A stretch of 64,000 nucleotides of DNA from an uncultured Eubacterium sp. (GTDB taxonomy: Bacteria > Bacillota > Clostridia > Lachnospirales > Lachnospiraceae), in the NCBI GenBank assembly GCA_910577225.1, contig CAJTMV010000013.1, positions 15,119-79,118 of the forward strand, written 5' to 3'. Positions within the stretch are counted from its first letter, which is position 1, and every line of letters begins with the position of its first letter. Shown here piece after piece: positions 25,736-33,612 of the stretch. A program made the position numbers and the translations under genes. The notes beneath the pieces were generated by a model. The model searched no databases. It was given only the letters and a program-made list of their open reading frames with translations, and was not told the DNA's origin.

Positions 25736-26775
25736 GAAGCGTTATGCGGTCAATAAAAGTTTTAGTTGTAGATGATTCGCTTGTATTCCGGGAACTTTTA
25801 ATTCAAAACCTGAGCAGAGATCCTGCAATTACAGTTGTAGCAGCTGCAAAAGATCCATATGAAGCGCGGGATGCTATTATCCGGTATAAACCGGACGTTA
25901 TGACTTTGGATGTGGAGCTTCCGCGTATGAACGGGATTGAATTTTTAAGAAAGCTGATGCCGCAGTATCCGCTGCCGGTTGTGGTTATCAGCGCTTTGAG
26001 TGATAAAGTATTCGACGCGATGAACGCGGGAGCGGTAGATTTTGTAGGAAAACCGGCGATTACGAACCGGATGCAGCTGGAGGATTTTATTCGTAACGAG
26101 CTGCTTGTCAAGATCAAGATCGCTTCTACGGCAAAAATCGGAAATATTAAAAAGAAAGTACCTGCGCCCCAGAGCTTTAGCGGCACGACAGTCGGGAAAA
26201 GTAACCTGCTTGTGGCGATCGGAGCGTCGACAGGCGGTACGGAGGCGATTTTTGAAGTAGTCAAGGGGTTTGGGCCGGATATACCAGGCGTTGTAATCGT
26301 ACAGCACATGCCGCAGGGCTTTACGTCCATGTATGCAAAAAGGCTTGACGATCAGTGTCGGGTACGTGTGAAAGAAGCGCAGACCGGAGATACGGTACGC
26401 CCGGGGCATGTACTGATTGCTCCTGGGGGCGATCAGCATATGCGTGTGGTCAAAGTAAACGGCGTTTATCAGGTGGAATGCCGCAGCGGGCCGAGAGTGA
26501 ACGGTCATTGTCCATCCGTAGACGTGCTGTTTGAATCAGTGGCGAAAACCGTGAAAAAAGATGCGGTTGGCATTATACTGACCGGAATGGGAGGCGATGG
26601 AGCCAAAGGATTGTTAGCCATGCGGAATGCAGGCGCAAAGACCATCGGTCAGGACGAATCCACATGCATCGTATACGGAATGCCAAAGGTGGCATATGAT
26701 ATCGGAGCGGTAGAGCAGCAGGTAAAGCTGCCGGATATCGCTGCGAGGACATATATGATACTAAATAAAATGTAA
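25732..26775 (+). CDS. cheB: Chemotaxis response regulator methylesterase CheB
   Basis: Removes receptor methyl groups (and may deamidate glutamines) when phosphorylated by CheA. The receiver domain carries D60 in TLDVELPRMNG. After a linker (about 135-155) the methylesterase domain shows the catalytic triad regions GASTGGT (about Ser165), VQHMPQGF and GMGGDGAKG. Length 347 aa is standard. It starts inside the cheR stop; an in-frame ATG at 25744 is an equally possible start. No CheD is present in the cluster, so CheB may carry out deamidation too. Confidence 0.96.
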   Translation: MRSVMRSIKVLVVDDSLVFRELLIQNLSRDPAITVVAAAKDPYEARDAIIRYKPDVMTLDVELPRMNGIEFLRKLMPQYPLPVVVISALSDKVFDAMNAGAVDFVGKPAITNRMQLEDFIRNELLVKIKIASTAKIGNIKKKVPAPQSFSGTTVGKSNLLVAIGASTGGTEAIFEVVKGFGPDIPGVVIVQHMPQGFTSMYAKRLDDQCRVRVKEAQTGDTVRPGHVLIAPGGDQHMRVVKVNGVYQVECRSGPRVNGHCPSVDVLFESVAKTVKKDAVGIILTGMGGDGAKGLLAMRNAGAKTIGQDESTCIVYGMPKVAYDIGAVEQQVKLPDIAARTYMILNKM

Positions 26776-26789
26776 AAGGAGAATAGATA

Positions 26790-27182
26790 ATGAAAATTTT
26801 GTTGGCAGAAGATGATTTTGTAACCCGCAAGTTTATGGTGAATTTTTTATCTAAATACGGGGAATGCGACGTAACCGTAGACGGTATGGAAGCCGTAGAC
26901 GCATTCATGATGGCGCTGGAGGATGAGGAGCCGTATGATCTCGTCTGCCTGGATATCATGATGCCTGTGATGGACGGCTATCAGGCGCTTGTTGCGATCC
27001 GAAAGCTGGAAAAGGAAAAAAATATATCGGAAGACAAAGCTGTAAAAGTTATTATGACGACAGCGCTGAATGAAGAAAGAAATGTTAAAATGGCGTTTGA
27101 ACTGGGATGTACGATTTATTCCGGAAAGCCGATCAATCAGGACAGATTTGAACAGGCGCTTAAAAAGCTGAATCTGATCTGA
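26790..27182 (+). CDS. CheY-like single-domain response regulator
   Basis: A 130-aa stand-alone receiver: acidic pair AEDD at 7-9, D55 in LDIMMPVMDG, the conserved threonine in IMTTALN, and lysine in SGKPI. It lies 14 bases after cheB and before cheA, so it is the natural CheA phospho-target. Without flagellar switch genes nearby its output partner is not obvious. Confidence 0.92.
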   Translation: MKILLAEDDFVTRKFMVNFLSKYGECDVTVDGMEAVDAFMMALEDEEPYDLVCLDIMMPVMDGYQALVAIRKLEKEKNISEDKAVKVIMTTALNEERNVKMAFELGCTIYSGKPINQDRFEQALKKLNLI

Positions 27183-27255
27183 TCTGTCAGTCGAAGGCCT
27201 GACTATAGGACGGAAACGAAAAGAGACGCAAAAATATAACAAAAAGGAGAAGAAT

Positions 27256-29397
27256 ATGGCTGAAGGATTTAATACAGAAGACATGCTGGATATGTATCTG
27301 TTTGAGAACGGACAGCTTTTGGAACAGCTTCAGGATACCGTGCTGGAACAAAAGGATGCAGACTGTTTTGACGAAGACAGCATTAACGAAATCTTCCGGA
27401 CGATGCATACGATCAAAGGTTCGTCAGGCATTATGATGTTCGATAATATTACGGCAGTGTCGCATAAATTAGAGGATATCTTCTTTTATCTGAGAGAATC
27501 TCATCCGGATAACGTTCCGCATCTGGAGCTGGTAGAACATGTGCTGCATGTCGAGGATTTTATCTCAAACGAAATGGAGAAAATCCGCAATGGAGATCCG
27601 GTAGACGGAGACTCCAGCGATATTATTGCGGAACTGGATAAATTTCTGAATAAAATCAAAGGGGAAGAAGGCGGGACAGCCGACGGCGCATCCAAGCCGC
27701 CGGCAAATAAAAGCGAGGAACCAAAGCAGTTTTACATCGCTCCGGTTGCGACCAGCGACAGTCATTTTTACAAGATTTTTATTACATTTTATTCAGATAC
27801 CGAAATGGCAAACATTCATGCGTATAAGACCGTATACGCATTAAAGGAGATCGCGGAAGATCTGCTTTATACGCCGGAAAATATTATTTCGGACGAGAGC
27901 AGCTCAGAAGTGATTATTAAAGAAGGATTTAAAATGCTTTTGCAGACGCAGGCGGATCCGGCTGAAATACGTTCCATTGTTTCCGAAGGATATTCGGTGG
28001 AAAAGGTAGACGTAACTGAATGCAGTCCGGAAGAATATGTCCGCGGTTTTAGCGGCGGGGATGTTCAGATCGATCTGGATTCCAGTGTGGAAGCGATCGA
28101 AGCGCACGCGCAGGGAGTCGTGGCAGCGGACGCAAAAGATAAGGCCAAAATAGCTCCCGGCGATTTCGTCATTAAGTCGAAAGAACCAGGGAAGCAGAAA
28201 AAACTGGCCAAAGATAAGCCAAAAGCGGAAAAAGCGTCTTTTATCAGCGTGAATGTCAGCAAAATGAATCAGCTGATGGAGCTGATCGGAGAGCTTGTTA
28301 TTTCAGAATCTGTCGTACTGCAGAGTTCGGATCTTAAGGTGCCGGGACTGAACCTGGATAATTTTAACAAAGCGGCTGCACAGTTATCCAAAATTTCAAC
28401 GGATCTGCAAAATGTAATTATGTCGATGCGTATGGTTCCTTTGACAAATACGTTTCAGAAAATGAACCGTATCGTATTTGACGTATCACGCAAGCTCGGT
28501 AAGGATATTGAGTTTGAAATGGTCGGGGATACGACGGAAGTGGATAAAAATATTATCGAACATATTTCCGATCCGCTGATGCATCTGGTCAGAAATGCGG
28601 TCGATCATGGGATTGAGACAAATGAAGAACGTGCGGCCAGCGGAAAGACAGATAAAGGAAAAGTAACGCTATCGGCGAAGACGGAAGCCGGTAAAGTATG
28701 GATCACGGTTCAGGATAACGGAACCGGACTTGACCGGGAGAAAATTCTTGCAAAAGCGAGAAAACAGGGGATTTTGGACGCTTCCAGGCCGGACAGCTCT
28801 TATTCTGACAAGGAAGTGTATCAGTTTATCACTCTGCCGGGCTTTTCCACGAATGAACAGGTTACGGAATATTCCGGCCGTGGCGTAGGTATGGACGTCG
28901 TTGTAAGAAATATTCAGGAAATCGGCGGTATGCTCGACATTGAAAGCGATCCGGGAAACGGCAGTACGATGAGCTTAAAAATTCCGCTGACGCTTGCGAT
29001 TATCGACGGAATTGTGATGGAGACAGGCGGTTCTTCCTTTGTCATGGAGTCCGGCGTCATCAAAGAATTTGTACGCGTTCGGGAAGATATGATGATTCAT
29101 GAGCCGAACGGCGATGAGTATATCATGATTCGCGGCGAATGCTTCTCTGTCATAAGGCTTGGCGAATGGTATGGCTTAAGCGGTTACCAGGAAGCGGTGG
29201 AAGACGGCATGATGGTCATTATAGAGGTGGATGACAAGCGGATTGGTCTGTTTGTAGATACGCTGGTAGGCAAGCAGGAGATTGTAGTAAAGCCGATTCC
29301 TTCTTATATTAAAAAAATCAGGGGTCTGACGGGCTGTACCCAGCTTGGAGACGGCAGCATCGCTCTGATTCTGGATCCGGGCGGATTAATTGTATAA
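27256..29397 (+). CDS. cheA: Chemotaxis histidine kinase CheA
   Basis: Central kinase of the array, 713 aa. P1 (Hpt) has the phospho-accepting H51 in MHTIKGSSGIM. A CheY/CheB-docking P2-like region lies at about 155-260. P3 dimerisation starts near SKMNQLMELIGELVI, P4 ATPase shows VRNAVDHGIE, VQDNGTGLD and GRGVGMDVV, and P5 (CheW-like) spans about 580-713. All catalytic motifs look intact. It is followed directly by cheW and two chemoreceptors. Confidence 0.97.
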   Translation: MAEGFNTEDMLDMYLFENGQLLEQLQDTVLEQKDADCFDEDSINEIFRTMHTIKGSSGIMMFDNITAVSHKLEDIFFYLRESHPDNVPHLELVEHVLHVEDFISNEMEKIRNGDPVDGDSSDIIAELDKFLNKIKGEEGGTADGASKPPANKSEEPKQFYIAPVATSDSHFYKIFITFYSDTEMANIHAYKTVYALKEIAEDLLYTPENIISDESSSEVIIKEGFKMLLQTQADPAEIRSIVSEGYSVEKVDVTECSPEEYVRGFSGGDVQIDLDSSVEAIEAHAQGVVAADAKDKAKIAPGDFVIKSKEPGKQKKLAKDKPKAEKASFISVNVSKMNQLMELIGELVISESVVLQSSDLKVPGLNLDNFNKAAAQLSKISTDLQNVIMSMRMVPLTNTFQKMNRIVFDVSRKLGKDIEFEMVGDTTEVDKNIIEHISDPLMHLVRNAVDHGIETNEERAASGKTDKGKVTLSAKTEAGKVWITVQDNGTGLDREKILAKARKQGILDASRPDSSYSDKEVYQFITLPGFSTNEQVTEYSGRGVGMDVVVRNIQEIGGMLDIESDPGNGSTMSLKIPLTLAIIDGIVMETGGSSFVMESGVIKEFVRVREDMMIHEPNGDEYIMIRGECFSVIRLGEWYGLSGYQEAVEDGMMVIIEVDDKRIGLFVDTLVGKQEIVVKPIPSYIKKIRGLTGCTQLGDGSIALILDPGGLIV

Positions 29398-29424
29398 AAT
29401 AAAGAGAAAGGAATGTAGGACCAT

Positions 29425-29967
29425 ATGAGTGAGGTAAGCAATTTGAATGATTCATCGGATCTTTTAGATCTGGGATACAGCGAAGTGGAAGAACATAAAA
29501 GTAAGTATATGACCTTTAAGTCCGGCAACGAATATTTTGGACTGAAGATCCAGTATGTGAATGAAATTATTCAGATTCAGGCAATCACAGCAGTTCCGGA
29601 AACGGAAGATTATATCAAAGGCCTGATCAATCTGCGCGGTAAAATCATCCCGGTTATCGACGTACGTCTGAGGTTCGGCCAGGAGGCATTTGAATATAAT
29701 GACCGCACATGCATTATTGTGATTCAGTATAACGATATTATGGTTGGCCTGATCGTAGAAAAGATTGCAGACGTTGTGGAGATTAAAGACAGCGATATTC
29801 TGCCGCCGCCTACTATTTCACGCGCGGATCAGGGAAATCGCAAGTATATTTATGGTATTGGCAAAATCGGCGAAACGGTTAAGCTGCTGTTAGATCCGGA
29901 TAAGCTGTTGCGTGATGTGGATCTTTCGTCTGTAGAACAGTCGAATATGTTAAGTGAAGAAGAATGA
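29425..29967 (+). CDS. cheW: Chemotaxis coupling protein CheW
   Basis: Adaptor linking CheA to receptors. 180 aa, with an N-terminal extension of about 30 residues before the CheW fold (EYFGLKIQYVNEII, INLRGKIIPVIDVRLRFG, GLIVEKIADVVEI). Located 27 bases after cheA and overlapping the frame of the next receptor gene. Confidence 0.95.
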   Translation: MSEVSNLNDSSDLLDLGYSEVEEHKSKYMTFKSGNEYFGLKIQYVNEIIQIQAITAVPETEDYIKGLINLRGKIIPVIDVRLRFGQEAFEYNDRTCIIVIQYNDIMVGLIVEKIADVVEIKDSDILPPPTISRADQGNRKYIYGIGKIGETVKLLLDPDKLLRDVDLSSVEQSNMLSEEE

Positions 29968-29981
29968 GAGGTAGTGTAACG

Positions 29982-31340
29982 ATGAAAAACTGGACGATAA
30001 GGGCAAAATTAATGCTGGGTTTTTTTATCAGTATTATAATGACAATTTTAAATATTGTATTCAGCGAACTTACCACCAGAATGGCAGCCAGATATTCCGG
30101 TGAAGCGTTAAAAGATTATAACAGGAACGCGTCTATTTTTACGTATTCCGTCGGAATCATTTCCATTATTATTATTTTATGGGTTGCGTTTGTCATCATC
30201 CGGCAGATTCGGATGTCCGTAGAAGAATTATCCAATGCGGCAAGACAGATTGCCAAAGGGCGCGTGGATATTCAGATCAAAAAGTACAGCAACGACGAGC
30301 TGGGACAGTTAGTAGACGAGTATGAAAAAGTGATCCAGAATATTAAAAACCAGGCGCATGTCGCAGAGGAAGTATCTAATGGGAATCTGACGATTACAGT
30401 CACTCCGACATCCTCAGACGATCTGCTTGGCAATTCGTTAAAGAAGCTGGTGGAAGATAATTATCATGCGCTGTCGAACATTAGCGAATCTGGTACGCAG
30501 GTAACGATCAGTTCTTCCCAGGTGGCAAGCGCAAGCCAGGCGCTGGCACAGGGATCGACGCAGCAGGCAAGCGCGATTCAGCAGATTACAGCTTCGATCG
30601 ACGAGATTGCCGAGAAAACAAAAGAAAATGCAGAGCAGGCAAATTCAGCGGCAAATCTGATCGAACAGGCAATCGAAGACGTCAAACACGGAAATTTGCG
30701 GATGAAAGATATGACGGACGCGATGCAGGCGATTAATCAGTCGTCGGAAAGTATTTCCAAGATTATTAAGACGATCGACGACATTGCGTTTCAGACCAAT
30801 ATCCTTGCGTTAAACGCAGCGGTTGAGGCGGCAAGAGCAGGAGAAGCAGGAAAAGGCTTTGCAGTGGTGGCGGAAGAAGTCAGAAGTCTTGCGGCAAAGA
30901 GCGCGGCTGCAGCCGCAGAGACGGCAGAGCTGATCGAGGATTCCATTACAAAGGTAAGTACCGGTTCACAGATTGCGGAGGAGACCGCAGTCGCTCTTGA
31001 AACAATAACAGATGTAGTGCAAAAAAGTGAAGGCATTATCAATGGTATTGCGGATTCTTCCAATTATCAGGCAACCGCAGTCGCACAGATCGAGCAGGCG
31101 ATTACACAGGTTTCTCAGGTTGTACAGACAAATTCGGCAACGAGCGAGCAGTGTGCGGCGGCCAGCGAAGAGCTTTCCAATCAGGCGGCCAAGATGAGAG
31201 ATATGCTTTCGATTTACAATTTGGGGGCAGGCAGACAAAATACGAGTCAGGGATTTGATTATCGCAGTGTTGAAACAGACAATACTGAAGACAGAAACGA
31301 ACCGGTAATTTCTCTGGAAGACGATTTTGGGAAATACTAG
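29982..31340 (+). CDS. Methyl-accepting chemotaxis protein with minimal extracellular loop
   Basis: 452 aa from the ATG at 29982. Two membrane segments (about residues 8-28 and 47-70) are separated by only some 20 residues, so no extracellular sensor domain fits. A HAMP domain (about 70-125) and a full cytoplasmic signalling domain follow, including the hairpin tip LNAAVEAARAGEAGKGFAVV. The C-terminus ends SLEDDFGKY. The in-frame ATG at 29964 overlaps the cheW stop; GAGAGGTAG lies between the two and suits 29982. It may sense membrane state or partner proteins rather than a periplasmic-type ligand. Confidence 0.93.
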   Translation: MKNWTIRAKLMLGFFISIIMTILNIVFSELTTRMAARYSGEALKDYNRNASIFTYSVGIISIIIILWVAFVIIRQIRMSVEELSNAARQIAKGRVDIQIKKYSNDELGQLVDEYEKVIQNIKNQAHVAEEVSNGNLTITVTPTSSDDLLGNSLKKLVEDNYHALSNISESGTQVTISSSQVASASQALAQGSTQQASAIQQITASIDEIAEKTKENAEQANSAANLIEQAIEDVKHGNLRMKDMTDAMQAINQSSESISKIIKTIDDIAFQTNILALNAAVEAARAGEAGKGFAVVAEEVRSLAAKSAAAAAETAELIEDSITKVSTGSQIAEETAVALETITDVVQKSEGIINGIADSSNYQATAVAQIEQAITQVSQVVQTNSATSEQCAAASEELSNQAAKMRDMLSIYNLGAGRQNTSQGFDYRSVETDNTEDRNEPVISLEDDFGKY

Positions 31341-31352
31341 GAGGGTGTATTT

Positions 31353-33074
31353 ATGAAGAATCTGAAAATAGGAACCAAGCTGCTGCTAACGTTTATGATT
31401 ATCATCGCGTTGTTTTGCGGAACGGTTTATGTAGCGACATCCGGACTGCGTCAGGGCTCTGATAAATATTCGGAATTTTATAATGAAGAATATCAGATTA
31501 CGCAGCGGGTGATGAGTATGCGCCGCGGACTGCAGATTATAGTCAAGGATCTTACGTTTATGACGATCGATGACGATGCGGAAAGATATGAATCTTATCA
31601 GAGCGACATGCAGGAGGAAATGGATCTGCTGGAAGGAAACGCAGCCTGGATCAGCCAGAATTTAAAGACAGAATCCGATGCGTTCGACGTATTTGCGGAA
31701 CATATTCTTAAGGCAGTCGATATGCAGGAAACGGTCGTTGCATTGTCAAAGACGGATAAAACGCATGCACAGCAGATCTTAATCGAGGAATATCAGCCGC
31801 TTGTGGTAGCTGCCGTAAGCGCTTTAAAACAGATCAGCGATGAGGTAGAGGCCGGCGTAGATAAAAACTTTAACGATTCCTTAGCGATGCAGAAATCTAT
31901 CACATATTCCTTACTTGCGCTGGCTGCGGCTGCATTACTGATTACAATTGTGCTTTGCCTGTATCTGACAAGAATGATTACAAAGCCGATTCACGAGCTG
32001 GTAGCGTCTGCAGGTAAGATTGTAGCAGGTAATTTTGATTTTCAGATTGCATATCGTTCCAAAGACGAACTGGGAGGTCTTGCAAATGCGTTCCGTGATA
32101 TGGCTTCGATTCTGGGAGATATTATTGCGGATGCATCCAGACTGTTAAGTGAAATGGCAAACGGTAATTTTGATGTGCGCACAAAAGCGGAAGAACGTTA
32201 CGTCGGAGATTTTCAGGGTCTGTTATCTTCGATTCGGAAACAGAACCGCGATTTAAGTTCTACGCTTGCACAGATTAATTCCAGTGCAGACCAGGTATCT
32301 TCCGGCGCGAATCAGGTATCCTACGGAGCGCAGGCGCTTTCTCAGGGAGCTACCGAGCAGGCCGCTTCTGTAGAAGAGCTGGCTGCAACGATTGCGGGTA
32401 TTTCCCAGCAGGTAAAGGAAACGGCGGAAAATGCGGCTACGGCAAGAACCCAGTCCAATTCTGCAGGGGATAAAGTAGAAGAATGCAACCGTCAGATGAA
32501 AGATATGACCAGGGCGATGGAAGAGATTACGCGTACTTCCAATGAGATCGGCAAGATTATCAAGACGATTGAAGATATCGCGTTCCAGACCAATATTCTC
32601 GCATTAAACGCGGCGGTAGAAGCATCCCGCGCAGGTACGGCAGGCAAAGGCTTTGCCGTTGTCGCAGACGAGGTACGCAACCTTGCCAGCAAGAGTGCGG
32701 AGGCGTCCAAGGATACGTCTGACTTAATTGAAAGCGTGATAGGAGCAGTATCACAGGGAACACAGATTACGAACGCAACGGCAAAATCGCTCATACAGGT
32801 TGTGGATGAAGTGCGCGAGGCAACTGCTACGGTAGGAAAGATAGCGACTGCGGCAGAAGGACAGGCGGGTGCGGTAGAGCAGGTATCTGTCGGTGTGGAT
32901 CAGATTTCGAGCGTCGTACAGACAAATTCCGCGACTGCGGTACAAAGCGCTGCAGCGAGCGAAGAACTCTCCAGCCAGGCTGAAGTCCTTAAGAATCTGG
33001 TAGCAAAATTCTCTCTGAGAGAAGAGTATGCACAGAGTAATATCAGTTTTGATTCTGACTTTGAAAAAATGTAA
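31353..33074 (+). CDS. Methyl-accepting chemotaxis protein with four-helix-bundle sensor
   Basis: 573 aa. TM1 (about 8-27), an extracellular helical region of about 155 residues fitting a 4HB_MCP sensor, TM2 (about 185-207, ITYSLLALAAAALLITIVLC), HAMP (about 208-260) and the signalling domain with tip NILALNAAVEASRAGTAGKG. The C-terminus ends DSDFEKM, similar to the tail of the preceding receptor. It is 12 bases downstream of that gene and presumably part of the same array. Confidence 0.94.
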   Translation: MKNLKIGTKLLLTFMIIIALFCGTVYVATSGLRQGSDKYSEFYNEEYQITQRVMSMRRGLQIIVKDLTFMTIDDDAERYESYQSDMQEEMDLLEGNAAWISQNLKTESDAFDVFAEHILKAVDMQETVVALSKTDKTHAQQILIEEYQPLVVAAVSALKQISDEVEAGVDKNFNDSLAMQKSITYSLLALAAAALLITIVLCLYLTRMITKPIHELVASAGKIVAGNFDFQIAYRSKDELGGLANAFRDMASILGDIIADASRLLSEMANGNFDVRTKAEERYVGDFQGLLSSIRKQNRDLSSTLAQINSSADQVSSGANQVSYGAQALSQGATEQAASVEELAATIAGISQQVKETAENAATARTQSNSAGDKVEECNRQMKDMTRAMEEITRTSNEIGKIIKTIEDIAFQTNILALNAAVEASRAGTAGKGFAVVADEVRNLASKSAEASKDTSDLIESVIGAVSQGTQITNATAKSLIQVVDEVREATATVGKIATAAEGQAGAVEQVSVGVDQISSVVQTNSATAVQSAAASEELSSQAEVLKNLVAKFSLREEYAQSNISFDSDFEKM

Positions 33075-33113
33075 AAATGATATTACATACAATATTTCCT
33101 GATAAAAAATTTC

Positions 33114-33142
33114 TTGATAAAAGATACCAGATGTGATAAAAT
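33114..33142 (+). promoter_or_regulatory. Internal promoter before the Hpt gene
   Basis: TTGATA at 33114-33119, a 17-bp spacer and TAAAAT at 33137-33142. The Hpt gene starts about 30 bases further on, so it can be expressed independently of the che operon. Confidence 0.65.
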
Positions 33143-33173
33143 AATGCAAATTTAGTTCGAAAGGCGGTTTTTT

Positions 33174-33527
33174 ATGGGATTATTTGAAGACTTAAAAGTA
33201 CTGGGCGTAGACGTGGACGGCGGTCTGAAACGGATTGGCGGAAATGAGGCGCTTTATAAGAGACTTTTAAATACGTTTGTAAAAGCGATGAAAGGGCAGC
33301 AGGTTTCACCGGATTTTGACACGAATGATTATGAAGACGTCAAGGAGAAAGCGCACGCGATTAAAGGAACGTCGGGGAATCTCTCAATTACGCCGGTATT
33401 TGAAGCATATTCACAGATTATGGATCTGCTGCGGGCAGAAAAGCCGGAAGAGGCAAAAGAAATATTAAAGAAAGTAATACCTGTACAGGAGGAAATTGTA
33501 GCCTGTATAGAAAAGTATGCAGAATAA
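33174..33527 (+). CDS. Stand-alone histidine phosphotransfer (Hpt) protein
   Basis: 117 aa, almost all one Hpt four-helix domain with the phosphorylatable histidine in EKAHAIKGTSGNL (about residue 62). It can shuttle phosphoryl groups between the receivers of the downstream hybrid kinase and response regulators of the cluster. SD AAAGGCGG precedes the ATG. A terminator hairpin lies right after its stop. Confidence 0.9.
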   Translation: MGLFEDLKVLGVDVDGGLKRIGGNEALYKRLLNTFVKAMKGQQVSPDFDTNDYEDVKEKAHAIKGTSGNLSITPVFEAYSQIMDLLRAEKPEEAKEILKKVIPVQEEIVACIEKYAE

Positions 33528-33546
33528 ATTTGGCAAAAAGGCCAGA

Positions 33547-33591
33547 AACGTGTTTGAAAATTGCAAAAAGCGGGTTTTCAAACACGTTTTT
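33547..33591 (+). terminator. Terminator after the Hpt gene
   Basis: A perfect 12-bp stem (CGTGTTTGAAAA at 33549-33560 with TTTTCAAACACG at 33575-33586), 14-base loop, then TTTTT. It lies inside the longest reading frame of the next gene (open from 33517), which argues that the true kinase start is downstream, at 33613. Confidence 0.8.
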
Positions 33592-33612
33592 GTATGGGTG
33601 CATGAGAATATT

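Noticed and set aside
33517..33612. Upstream extension of the hybrid kinase from 33517
   Set aside because: The codons lie within a perfect terminator hairpin after the Hpt gene; no SD before 33517.
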